Below the pieces are notes generated by a model, which searched no databases, was not told the origin of the DNA, and saw only the letters and a program-made list of their open reading frames with translations. DNA of 37,514 nt from Oscillospiraceae bacterium (GTDB lineage: Bacteria > Bacillota > Clostridia > Oscillospirales > Oscillospiraceae), in the NCBI GenBank assembly GCA_015067975.1, contig SVLK01000016.1, positions 1 through 37,514 of the forward strand, read 5' to 3'. Position numbers and translations under genes: made by a program. Position 1 is the stretch's first letter, and each line of letters opens with the position of its first letter. Of this stretch, positions 7,945 through 15,450 are shown in pieces.

Positions 7945-8873
7945 GCCAGTTCCTCCTTTACATTGATCACAGGCACATCCACGGCCTCGCTCATCTTATG
8001 CTTGAACTCATCCTTGTCAAACTTCCAACCGTAGGCAGATACAGGATTGATGGTAACGCACAGCGTGCGCGCCGCCTCTACCGCCTCCAGCTTCACCTGC
8101 CGCTGCTGCAGTTTGTCCAACGTGTCGGGCTTAAGCAGCACCTTGCTGGGATCGCGCACCACCAAACGGCCGTTTCTCAGCACGCCGCTGCGCAGCAGGG
8201 GTACCACCATGGTGTCGGTCAGCGCGCCATTGATCAGCGCTTCGCCGTGCTCTTTCAGGCAGGCCGCCAGACCCTCCTCCGGCTCGGGAGGCAGCGTCTC
8301 CGCCTTGGGCAGGTTCATGATGCGGTAGATGTTCAACGTATCCTCGATCACTTTGTCCATATTCATGTGATAGCTGGCACCGGTGCATAGAATAATGCCC
8401 TCAGCCACAGCGCGGGCACCCAGCGATTTGCGGCCCAACGCACCGTCGATGATGGATTGGTGTGCACCCATTTCAAAAAACAGGCGGGACACGTCCTTGA
8501 GCTGCGTGGTGATGGACGGGCCGGCGATCTGCACATAGCCGGCGCTGCGAGCGCGCATGATCACCACCTCGCCCAACGGCGTGGGGATACCGGTGGTGGC
8601 CATGATTTCTTTGGTCACATCGCCCAGACGCAGCATATCCTTAGCCGTAGCGACCAGCGTTCCTTCAGGTACAAAGATGCTGGGTTTTTCTGTACCGGTG
8701 ACCACGTCAGTGGACTCACCGTCACGTCCAATGGAGGTCAACCCCAGGATCCGGTCATTGCGGCTGTTGGCCAACAGCCAGTTGAGCACCGTGGTTTTTC
8801 CCGCGTTTTTGCACATGCCCACGATGGACATGGTCTGTACGCTTGTCAGTGCTTTTTCCAGTTCCGGCGTCAT
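7941..8873 (-). CDS. kamB: Predicted lysine 5,6-aminomutase reactivase subunit KamB
   Basis: This 310-residue protein is coupled to kamC by a 4-bp overlap. It has a P-loop-like N-terminus, GMCKNAGKTT (residues 19-28), in which the first glycine is one residue further from GKT than the standard Walker A spacing. A mid-protein block (residues 130-155, DGALGRKSLGARAVAEG) looks like an actin/MutL-type or NTPase core element, but I cannot place it firmly. The start at 8873 is chosen over a GTG at 8903 because a GAGAGGAG site precedes it. Family annotation and location make it the partner of KamC in maintaining the B12 aminomutase; nucleotide binding is inference. Confidence 0.78.
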   Translation of the reverse strand: MTPELEKALTSVQTMSIVGMCKNAGKTTVLNWLLANSRNDRILGLTSIGRDGESTDVVTGTEKPSIFVPEGTLVATAKDMLRLGDVTKEIMATTGIPTPLGEVVIMRARSAGYVQIAGPSITTQLKDVSRLFFEMGAHQSIIDGALGRKSLGARAVAEGIILCTGASYHMNMDKVIEDTLNIYRIMNLPKAETLPPEPEEGLAACLKEHGEALINGALTDTMVVPLLRSGVLRNGRLVVRDPSKVLLKPDTLDKLQQRQVKLEAVEAARTLCVTINPVSAYGWKFDKDEFKHKMSEAVDVPVINVKEELA

Positions 8874-8913
8874 AAAGCACACTCCTCTCGCAAATTTTAT
8901 CACATTGTATTTT

Positions 8914-8919
8914 ATTATA
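8914..8919 (-). promoter_or_regulatory. Possible -10 element of the kamB-kamC promoter
   Basis: TATAAT on the minus strand 40 bp before the kamB start. No good -35 hexamer sits at the right distance, so this is only a candidate. Confidence 0.35.
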
Positions 8920-9041
8920 CCTTACACAGCAGCAAAAAGAAAGAGCCGTTTTAGGGAAAAGCCGGAATTCCCGCACTGCTCACAGACTTATAATTTCCTT
9001 TTTACGGCAGATACTACTCCCGTAGAAAGGAGTGATTTCAT

Positions 9042-9725
9042 ATGATCACCGCATTGCTGCGCACCGTGATTCTCTACATTGTACTCATCACCGGCCTGCG
9101 GCTCACCGGAAAGCGGCAAATTGGCGAGCTGGAGCCTAACGAGCTGGTGCTGACCATGCTGCTGAGCGATCTGGCCGCTGTTCCTATGCAGGATTTTGGC
9201 ATTCCGTTGATCAACGGGGTGTTGCCCATTATCACGATCCTGTGCCTTTCCATGCTGCTCAGTTATGTCAGTTTACGCAGTGTGCGCTTTCGCACACTGG
9301 TGTGCGGCGAACCTGCAGTCCTGATCCGCAGCGGAAAAATCCAGCAGGAAGCCATGCGTCACAACCGGCTGACACTGGACGAACTGCTGGAGGAGCTTCG
9401 CTGTCAAGGTGTCACCGATTTGGAGAGTGTCAAATATGCCATTCTGGAAACCAGCGGACAAATCTCCCTTCTTCTGCGCAGCGATCATCAGCCATTGACA
9501 GCAAGGCAGACCGGCACAGAAGTAACAGACGACGTCTTTCTACCCACAATCCTTATCAATGACGGACGGGTGCTGCACGGCGCACTGCGTACCGTCGGGC
9601 GGGATGAACGCTGGCTGGAAAAACAACTGCACGCCGAGGGTCTCTCCTCCCCCGCACAAGTTTTTTTACTGACACTGGATGAGAGCGGAAAATGCGTATG
9701 CATCAAAAAGGAGGAGCGTAAGTGA
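9042..9725 (+). CDS. DUF421 / YetF-family membrane protein
   Basis: The 227-residue protein has two to three N-terminal membrane segments (residues 1-20, 35-50 and 57-75) with the family signature around TGKRQIGELEPNELVLTMLL. These are followed by a cytoplasmic YetF domain of mixed alpha/beta character (residues 85-220). DUF421 proteins are common in spore-forming Bacillota and have no firmly known molecular function. AAAGGAG precedes the start, and a TATAAT-like -10 (8989-8994) lies upstream. It overlaps the following DUF4363 gene by four bases (GTGA), so the two products probably work together. Confidence 0.88.
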   Translation: MITALLRTVILYIVLITGLRLTGKRQIGELEPNELVLTMLLSDLAAVPMQDFGIPLINGVLPIITILCLSMLLSYVSLRSVRFRTLVCGEPAVLIRSGKIQQEAMRHNRLTLDELLEELRCQGVTDLESVKYAILETSGQISLLLRSDHQPLTARQTGTEVTDDVFLPTILINDGRVLHGALRTVGRDERWLEKQLHAEGLSSPAQVFLLTLDESGKCVCIKKEERK

Positions 9726-10102
9726 AAGTATTCCGTATCCCCTTTTTTATCATGCTGTCGTTACTGTTGCTGGCACTGGTCAACAGCATTTGTCTATCCC
9801 GCTGCTGCAATGACTGGCTCTCCGCTTTAGAAAGCGCGGACACGGCTGCACGGCAAGATGATTGGGAAAGCGCACGGCAGCAGCTGGCTGTTCTGTACGA
9901 TGATTGGGAAGGTGTACAGACATGGCTGCACATTACCATTGAGCATGAAGCACTGAACACGACGCAAAGTCTCTTTCGCCGCACGCTGGTACTGGGCGAA
10001 GAGGAGGACAGCGTAGAGTTCCGCGCTCATCTGGCCGATCTGCACTCGCAGATGCAGCTTTTAGCGGAGCTGGAGCGCATCAGCATTAAAAACGTATTAT
10101 AA
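9722..10102 (+). CDS. DUF4363-family small membrane-anchored protein
   Basis: This 126-residue protein starts at a GTG that overlaps the stop of the DUF421 gene. It has one N-terminal hydrophobic segment (residues 5-25, FFIMLSLLLLALVNSICLS), which anchors it to the membrane or acts as a signal, followed by a helical, charged, probably extracytoplasmic part with heptad-like leucines. DUF4363 proteins are regularly encoded next to DUF421 genes in Clostridia. Function is unknown. The pair is closed by a strong terminator right after the stop. Confidence 0.75.
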   Translation: MKVFRIPFFIMLSLLLLALVNSICLSRCCNDWLSALESADTAARQDDWESARQQLAVLYDDWEGVQTWLHITIEHEALNTTQSLFRRTLVLGEEEDSVEFRAHLADLHSQMQLLAELERISIKNVL

Positions 10103-10104
10103 AT

Positions 10105-10135
10105 AAAAAAGTTCCGACGATGTCGGAACTTTTTT
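10105..10135. terminator. Bidirectional terminator between DUF4363 gene and nrdR
   Basis: A perfect 8-bp stem with flanking A/T extension (10111-10118 with 10122-10129, 3-nt loop), A run on the left and T run on the right. It can end transcription from both converging sides. Confidence 0.9.
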
Positions 10136-10139
10136 GTGC

Positions 10140-10595
10140 TTATTTCTCGTTGAGCAGCTTATTTAATTCACTCATGAATGTGTTGATGTCCTTAAACTGA
10201 CGGTAGACGGAAGCGAAACGGACATAGGCCACCTCGTCAGCCTTTTTCAGCTTTTCCATCACCTTTTCACCGATCACCTCGGTGCTGACCTCGCGCTCCA
10301 GCGAATTCTGGATCTCCTGCTCGATCTCGGAGGTCATACGCTCCATATCCGCCACAGAAACAGGGCGCTTTTCGCACGAACGCTGGATGCCGCGCAGCAG
10401 CTTGTTGCGGTCAAAGCTCTGGCGGCTGCCATCTTTCTTGATGACCACCATGGGCAGGCTTTCCACCGTTTCATAAGTGGTAAAACGCTTTTCGCACTGC
10501 AGACACTCACGGCGGCGGCGGATGCTGCTGCCCTCATCAGCAGGGCGGGAATCCACCACTTTACTCTCTTTATAACCACAGTAGGGGCATCTCAT
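10140..10595 (-). CDS. nrdR: Transcriptional repressor NrdR
   Basis: NrdR is the ATP/dATP-sensing repressor of ribonucleotide reductase genes. The 151-residue protein begins MRCPYCG and has the four zinc-ribbon cysteines (Cys3, Cys6, Cys31, Cys34), the [20 protein letters not shown] recognition region, and then the ATP-cone domain ([20 protein letters not shown] onward). The ATG at 10595 is preferred over an in-frame GTG twelve bases upstream because GGGAG lies 9 bases before it. No nrd gene or obvious NrdR box pair was noticed in the window. Confidence 0.96.
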   Translation of the reverse strand: MRCPYCGYKESKVVDSRPADEGSSIRRRRECLQCEKRFTTYETVESLPMVVIKKDGSRQSFDRNKLLRGIQRSCEKRPVSVADMERMTSEIEQEIQNSLEREVSTEVIGEKVMEKLKKADEVAYVRFASVYRQFKDINTFMSELNKLLNEK

Positions 10596-10642
10596 CTCTC
10601 TGTACACTCCCTTTCGGCGTGTTGAACGCCTGATTTGGAAGT

Positions 10643-10651
10643 ATTATACCA
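10643..10651 (-). promoter_or_regulatory. Extended -10 promoter of nrdR
   Basis: On the minus strand TGGTATAAT (an extended -10 element, TGn plus TATAAT) lies about 48 bp before the nrdR start. The -35 region is weak, as expected for extended -10 promoters. Confidence 0.6.
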
Positions 10652-10718
10652 CACAAACACAAGATATGGTAGAGGAAATGTGAAACTTTCTCCATTTTCT
10701 TCCGTTTTTTCTGCGCAA

Positions 10719-10758
10719 AACGGTGCTGCAGCCCCACTTCGGGCGCTGCAGCACCGTT
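10719..10758 (-). terminator. Strong hairpin downstream of mazF, probable terminator
   Basis: A perfect 14-bp inverted repeat (10719-10732 with 10745-10758) lies about 50 bp after the mazF stop. Only four Ts follow on the minus strand, so termination may be incomplete. Nothing else is seen in the rest of this 214-bp gap apart from the nrdR promoter. Confidence 0.6.
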
Positions 10759-10809
10759 CCTTTGTCTGTCACGCCGACAACGGAAGGTATGTATGCCCTC
10801 CGCCCGGCA

Positions 10810-11184
10810 CTATACCAGCCGGCTGCGCGGCAGCCCGAAGCTGACCGCGATGGCCGCATCCACTTTCTCCATGACCGCACCGTCCACCCGGCCCATCCGC
10901 TCCCGCAGACGCCGTTTATCCAGCGTGCGGATCTGCTCCAGCAGAATCACCGAATCTTTTGGCAGCCCGCAGCATTGGGCCGCCAGTTCGATATGCGTAG
11001 GCAGCTTCGCCTTCCCTGTCTGGGAGGTGATGGCCGCCGCGATCACCGTAGGGCTGTGCCGGTTACCTGTATCATTCTGCACGATCAGCACCGGCCGCAC
11101 ACCACCCTGTTCACTGCCGACCACTGGACTGAGGTCAGCATAATAAATATCGCCGCGCTTTACATTTGTATCCACAAGGTTCAC
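10810..11184 (-). CDS. mazF: MazF/PemK-family endoribonuclease toxin
   Basis: This 124-residue protein is a sequence-specific mRNA interferase of the MazF (NdoA/EndoA) type. The core [21 protein letters not shown] near the N-terminus and the [15 protein letters not shown] and [10 protein letters not shown] segments are typical of the chromosomal Bacillota enzyme. The likely start is GTG at 11184, or GTG at 11175; the ribosome binding site GGCGGAG does not separate them clearly. No antitoxin gene is visible upstream: the 150 bp to alr hold only the alr terminator. In Bacillota mazF commonly follows alr, as it does here, although normally with mazE between. Confidence 0.93.
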   Translation of the reverse strand: MNLVDTNVKRGDIYYADLSPVVGSEQGGVRPVLIVQNDTGNRHSPTVIAAAITSQTGKAKLPTHIELAAQCCGLPKDSVILLEQIRTLDKRRLRERMGRVDGAVMEKVDAAIAVSFGLPRSRLV

Positions 11185-11299
11185 ACTCCGCCGCCAAGAA
11201 GTACCTGCCTTTACTGCAGGTCACTTTCATTCTCCCACGCAGCCGCGGAATTTATACGCACCTTTGCGCTCCTCTCTTTCCGTTCCGGTCTATTCTATG

Positions 11300-11330
11300 A
11301 AAAAAGGATGCACTGTGTGCATCCTTTTTT
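11300..11330. terminator. Terminator after alr
   Basis: A perfect 8-bp stem (11306-11313 with 11317-11324, 3-nt loop) with A run before and T run after, so it works in either direction. It begins a few bases after the alr stop and separates alr from mazF. Confidence 0.88.
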
Positions 11331-11335
11331 GCTTG

Positions 11336-12505
11336 TTAAAATCGCAGCAGCAGTTCCCGCTCGATTTCTCTTCCATTTTGCAGGTATACGCGGGGAACAC
11401 GCTTACTGACAGCGCAGGTCAGTTCGTAGGGAATCGTCCCGGCCAGCGTTGCCAGTTCCTCCACAGCAGCACGCTTGCCGAAAATTTCCACCTCGTCACC
11501 CACATCTACCTGCGGCAGATCCGTTAAATCGACCATGCACATATCCATGCAGATACGTCCCCGCTGCGGCGCTGCACCGAAATCGGTCATCAGGCTGCAT
11601 TTGCCGGATAAACTGCGCATAAAGCCGTCGGCATAGCCGTAAGGCAGCACACCCATGCGGGTGGTTTTCGGCGTAGTATAGAGCCGCCCATAGCTGACGT
11701 CCGTTCCTTCATCATAGACTTTCACAGTGCTCACTGTGGTTTTCAGCGTCATCACGCCTTCCAACCCCAGCTTCTTGGCCTGTGTACCGTAACCGTACAA
11801 CAGCAGACCCGGGCGCACCATGTCCAAATGGGTCTCCGGCCAATCGGCGGTGGCCCCACTGTTGGCGCAGTGGTGCAGCGCGAAGGTCTGTCCCCACTGC
11901 TGCTCCACCGTTTCATACACACAGCGGAACAAATCAAACTGAGCACGGGTGTAAGCCGCACTCTCATCATCTTCTTCGTCTGCCACGGCAAAGTGAGTGA
12001 AAATACCCTCCGCTTTCAACCCCGGCAGGCGGCAGGCATCGCAGATGCCGTCCACACCGGTCTGAAAATGACGACCGGCACACAGATATCCCAAGCGGGA
12101 CATACCGGTATCCACCTTGATATGTACCGTCAGTTCGCCGCCGCAGCGCACCGCCTCTTCGCTGTACTCCAGCGCCTTGGCGCGGCAGGTCACTGCCTGT
12201 GCGATATGATGTTTGATCATCAACGCCACCTGCTCCCGGGGCGTGTGTCCCAAAATCAAAACAGGCAATGTGATACCATTTTGCCGCAGCTCCATAGCCT
12301 CGTCCATACTGGATACCGCCAGATAGTCGCACTGCAGCTGCTGCAGCAAACGCGATACCTGCACAGCACCGTGACCGTAAGCATCGGCTTTCACCACGCC
12401 CAGAAATTTCACCTGTGCACCAATATGGCGGCGCAGCTTCTCGTAGTTGCGTGCCAGTGCATCCAGATCGATCTCCGCCCATGTTCTTCTCAGTGTGGAT
12501 TCCAT
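11336..12505 (-). CDS. alr: Alanine racemase
   Basis: This PLP enzyme interconverts L- and D-alanine for peptidoglycan and, in spore formers, limits alanine-triggered germination. The 389-residue protein has the PLP lysine Lys39 in VVKADAYGHG, the catalytic tyrosine Tyr272 in VSYGRLYT, and the conserved HCANSG and RPGLLLYG segments. Length is normal. A GAGGG site precedes the ATG at 12505. It lies 13 bp downstream of a GerS-like lipoprotein gene, the same order as gerS-alr2 in Clostridioides difficile as I know it. Confidence 0.96.
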   Translation of the reverse strand: MESTLRRTWAEIDLDALARNYEKLRRHIGAQVKFLGVVKADAYGHGAVQVSRLLQQLQCDYLAVSSMDEAMELRQNGITLPVLILGHTPREQVALMIKHHIAQAVTCRAKALEYSEEAVRCGGELTVHIKVDTGMSRLGYLCAGRHFQTGVDGICDACRLPGLKAEGIFTHFAVADEEDDESAAYTRAQFDLFRCVYETVEQQWGQTFALHHCANSGATADWPETHLDMVRPGLLLYGYGTQAKKLGLEGVMTLKTTVSTVKVYDEGTDVSYGRLYTTPKTTRMGVLPYGYADGFMRSLSGKCSLMTDFGAAPQRGRICMDMCMVDLTDLPQVDVGDEVEIFGKRAAVEELATLAGTIPYELTCAVSKRVPRVYLQNGREIERELLLRF

Positions 12506-12518
12506 CGTATCCCTCTTT

Positions 12519-13079
12519 TCATCTCGTATCCAGCGACAGCGTTCGCATCGTCAGTACCACTACGCCGTCTGTAGAAAACTCCGCATAGCAGGGCGCAGAT
12601 GTCGCGCGCTCAAACCACACGGTGCAAAGTATTTTCATTTCATTTGCCGTGGTGTCAAAAGCCACGCGCAAACAGTCCATTCCGTCGATGGTTTCGCTGC
12701 CGCACTCCAGCAGATACCCTTCCGCCACAGCACGCAGCAGATACGGCACGCAGTTGGCCGCAGACACCTCCTGTATCCGACCTGCCAGCAGCGCAGCACC
12801 TTCGTAGCGCAGCAACAGTTCTTCGCCCGTCACAGTGGCAGACAATCCCGCCAGTTCCTCCGGTGCAGTGACGGTAGTTGTCGCCCCTTCTTTATCGCAG
12901 GTACTTACCACAGTGAAGCTGCGGCTCTCGCCGTCCAAATGGTAGGTTATTTCTGCCTCCATGGTCAGCATTTCTATTGCCCTATACGTTTCCTGCAGCG
13001 CCTTTGCTTCCTGCTCCAGCTTCCCACAGCCGGTGAGCAGCAGCGGCAGGCACAACAACCATGCTCCGATTTTCCTCAC
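12519..13079 (-). CDS. GerS-like lipoprotein upstream of alr
   Basis: The 186-residue protein has a lipoprotein signal peptide with positive start, hydrophobic core and lipobox LLTGC (lipidated Cys near residue 18). The rest is predicted to be a beta-rich LolA-like fold with alternating short strands (for example the AEITYHLDGESRSFTVV region). In C. difficile the germination lipoprotein GerS, which works with the amidase CwlD to make muramic-delta-lactam in cortex, is encoded directly upstream of alr2. Size, lipobox and synteny fit, but sequence identity could not be checked. The start is set at GTG 13079, 7 bases after GGAGGG, rather than at an upstream TTG (13094) that overlaps that site. 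Confidence 0.7.
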   Translation of the reverse strand: MRKIGAWLLCLPLLLTGCGKLEQEAKALQETYRAIEMLTMEAEITYHLDGESRSFTVVSTCDKEGATTTVTAPEELAGLSATVTGEELLLRYEGAALLAGRIQEVSAANCVPYLLRAVAEGYLLECGSETIDGMDCLRVAFDTTANEMKILCTVWFERATSAPCYAEFSTDGVVVLTMRTLSLDTR

Positions 13080-13127
13080 GGTCTGTCCCTCCAAATTCAG
13101 ATTTGGAAGGCTCTCCCGTATCCCTGT

Positions 13128-13985
13128 TTATTTCTCTGTTTTTACAAAAGCGTAGGGGATTCGCTCCAAAAGGTCGGTAGGCGTCATGCCCCGTTCCCCT
13201 TTTTTCTCCGCCGCCAGATCACCGGCCAAGCCATGAAGATACACAGCAGCACAGCAGGCATCCATCGCTTCCATCCCCTGCCCCAGCAGCGAAACGATCA
13301 TCCCTGCCAGTACATCGCCGCTGCCGCCTTTCGCCATGCCGGAGTTTCCGGTAGTATTGACACGCCAGCGTCCATCCGGCGCTGCCACCACCGTTTCATG
13401 ACCCTTGAGCACCAGATACACACCGTGCTTTTCGGCAAAATCCACCGCCGCGTCAATGCGACCGCGACGCAGATCTCCACCCACACGGAGAAACTCTCCT
13501 TCATGGGGTGTCAGCACGGTAATCCCATGGCGGCGCTCCAGTACATCCATATGCCCTGAGAGCGCGTTTATTCCGTCAGCATCCAGCACTACCGGCTGCG
13601 GAAGTGTCAGTACCTGCCGCACCAGTTCATTGAGTCCAGCGCTGCGCCCCAACCCGCAGCCATACAGCACCGCATCGCAGGCTTTGGCGCGCTCGGCCAG
13701 TGCGTTCCAGCATACGCCGTGCAGCCGTCCCGCATCGTCCTCCGGCATAGGAAACGGCATAGCCTCGTCGCTCTTTACCGCCACCACCTGCCAGATCCTC
13801 TCTGGAACGGCTAAAAACACAAGTCCCGATCCGGTACGCACCGCGGCACGGCTGGCAAATACCGGTGCGCCGGTGTAACCTACACTGCCGCACACGCACA
13901 GCACCTTACCGAATGTTCCCTTATGGCCGTATGGGTCGCGGACAGGCAGCACGCTTTTTACATATTCTTTGGTGATGCGCTCCAT
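13128..13985 (-). CDS. nnrD: ADP-dependent NAD(P)H-hydrate dehydratase
   Basis: This enzyme repairs the hydrated form of NAD(P)H using ADP or ATP. The 285-residue protein consists only of the ribokinase-like dehydratase domain (YjeF C-terminal/CARKD type): KGTFGKVLCVCGS near residue 22, the LTPHEGEF block and the NSGMAKGGSGDVLAG catalytic/ADP-binding block near residues 210-224. The N-terminal epimerase domain of the fused version is absent. The ATG at 13985 has a GGAGGGGAG site; an upstream in-frame start is less well placed. It heads a short operon with the GerS-like gene and alr. Confidence 0.92.
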   Translation of the reverse strand: MERITKEYVKSVLPVRDPYGHKGTFGKVLCVCGSVGYTGAPVFASRAAVRTGSGLVFLAVPERIWQVVAVKSDEAMPFPMPEDDAGRLHGVCWNALAERAKACDAVLYGCGLGRSAGLNELVRQVLTLPQPVVLDADGINALSGHMDVLERRHGITVLTPHEGEFLRVGGDLRRGRIDAAVDFAEKHGVYLVLKGHETVVAAPDGRWRVNTTGNSGMAKGGSGDVLAGMIVSLLGQGMEAMDACCAAVYLHGLAGDLAAEKKGERGMTPTDLLERIPYAFVKTEK

Positions 13986-14076
13986 CCGCTCCCCTCCTCT
14001 GCAGTAATTTTTCATAGTATACCATCTTTTCCCGTACGATGCGAGTGTTTTTCGGCGAAAATGCGAGAAAATCCCC

Positions 14077-14105
14077 TTGCAACTTGCCGCCGCCTATGTT
14101 ATAAA
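14077..14105 (+). promoter_or_regulatory. Promoter of pheST
   Basis: TTGCAA (14077-14082), 17-bp spacer and TATAAA (14100-14105), just upstream of the T-box leader. Confidence 0.7.
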
Positions 14106-14111
14106 TAGTAA

Positions 14112-14360
14112 CGTTGAGAAAAAAGGCGTTGAATGGGAAGTACAGCAAGGAAGCGTCCGCCAGAGAGGATCGGTCAGCGGCTGAAAGCCGGTCCGGGATC
14201 GTGATGCTGTGTTCGCCCGGGAGCTGCCGCGAGGAAATGCGCGGACGGGTCATCCTCCGTTATGGGGAAACGAGTGCGCAGGGAATGTCCTGCGAATTTG
14301 GGTGGTACCACGGAAGTATGTTGTCCTTTCGTCCCTTTGTTGGGAGGAAAGGGCTTTTTT
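14112..14360 (+). promoter_or_regulatory. T-box riboswitch (Phe) upstream of pheST
   Basis: The leader shows the T-box signature GGTGGTACCACGG at 14301-14313, the CAGAGAG and GGCTGAAAG type elements of stem I at 14161-14189, and a terminator (arms 14325-14335 and 14342-14352 with one mismatch, then six Ts). The codon TTC at 14212-14214, followed by the conserved GAGCTGC stretch, sits where the specifier codon is expected and reads phenylalanine. Uncharged tRNA-Phe should stabilise the antiterminator and allow pheST transcription. The specifier is assigned by position; no full fold was computed. Confidence 0.9.
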
Positions 14361-14407
14361 ATTGTCCAAAACTCCCGAAATACCGAAATAGGAGTGAATG
14401 TATCATC

Positions 14408-15433
14408 ATGAAACAGCAACTGGAGATCATCCGCGCAAGTGCGCTGGAGGCCATTGCCCAGACCACGGCTGCCGAAGAGCTGGAGGCTCTGCGTGTCAAG
14501 TATCTGGGTAAGAAAGGCGAACTGACCGCCGTTTTGAAGCAGATGGGTAAGCTGAGTGCTGAAGAGCGCCCCATCATGGGTCAGATAGCCAACGAAGTGC
14601 GTGCTGCACTGGAATCTGCCATTGACGAGGCCCGCATCCGTCTGGCCGCCGCTGCAATGGAACAGCGTCTGGTAGACGAGGCTTTGGACGTCACCATCCC
14701 CGGCAAGCCCATCCGTATCGGCCACAAGCATCCCATGTACAAGGCGTTGGACGAAATCAAGGACATCTTCGTGGGCATGGGCTTTACCGTACTGGACGGC
14801 CCCGAAGTGGAGCTGGCCACCTACAACTTTGATAAGCTGAACGCAGAAGAGGGTCACCCCTCCCGCGACTGGTCTGATACCTTCTATTTTGACGAGGACA
14901 GCCGCGTAATGCTGCGCTCTCAGACCAGCCCCATGCAGGTGCGCGCCATGGAAACCATGAAGCTGCCCATCCGCATCATCGCCCCCGGCCGCGTCTACCG
15001 TAAGGACGAAGTGGACGCTACCCACTCCCCCATGTTCCATCAGGTGGAAGGCATGGTCATCGACAAGGGCGTGACCATGGCTGACCTGAAAGGTACGCTG
15101 AACGCCGTGATGGAGCAGCTGTTCGGTGAGGGCACTGTCACCCGTTTCCGTCCCCACCACTTCCCCTTCACCGAGCCCAGCTGCGAGATGGACGTACAGT
15201 GCCACAAGTGCGGCGGTAAGGGTTGCCCCACCTGCAAGGGCGAAGGCTGGATCGAAGTGCTGGGCGCCGGCATGGTGCACCCCAAGGTGCTGGAGATGAG
15301 CGGCATTGACAGCGAGGAGTACACCGGTTGGGCATTCGGTATGGGTCTGGAGCGTCTGGCTATGCGCCGGTTCAAGATCGCCGATTTGCGTCTGATTTTC
15401 GAGAACGACGTGCGTTTCCTCGAGCAGTTCTGA
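14408..15433 (+). CDS. pheS: Phenylalanine--tRNA ligase alpha subunit
   Basis: The 341-residue alpha chain of the heterotetrameric PheRS carries the catalytic class II aminoacyl-tRNA synthetase core. Visible elements are the N-terminal coiled-coil region (residues 1-90), motif 2 (SPMQVRAMETMKLPIRIIAPGRVYR), and motif 3 in GWAFGMGLERLAMRR. The short Cys-rich insertion CHKCGGKGCPTCKGEGW before the active-site strand is common in clostridial PheS. The frame is open through the T-box leader, but the ATG at 14408 (MKQQLE) matches the family N-terminus and follows the terminator. It is 17 bp before pheT. Confidence 0.97.
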   Translation: MKQQLEIIRASALEAIAQTTAAEELEALRVKYLGKKGELTAVLKQMGKLSAEERPIMGQIANEVRAALESAIDEARIRLAAAAMEQRLVDEALDVTIPGKPIRIGHKHPMYKALDEIKDIFVGMGFTVLDGPEVELATYNFDKLNAEEGHPSRDWSDTFYFDEDSRVMLRSQTSPMQVRAMETMKLPIRIIAPGRVYRKDEVDATHSPMFHQVEGMVIDKGVTMADLKGTLNAVMEQLFGEGTVTRFRPHHFPFTEPSCEMDVQCHKCGGKGCPTCKGEGWIEVLGAGMVHPKVLEMSGIDSEEYTGWAFGMGLERLAMRRFKIADLRLIFENDVRFLEQF

Positions 15434-15450
15434 GATAGGAGGAAAAAGCT

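Noticed and set aside
14114-14407. N-terminal extension of pheS through the leader
   Set aside because: This stretch is the T-box and its terminator; the ATG at 14408 matches the PheS N-terminus.
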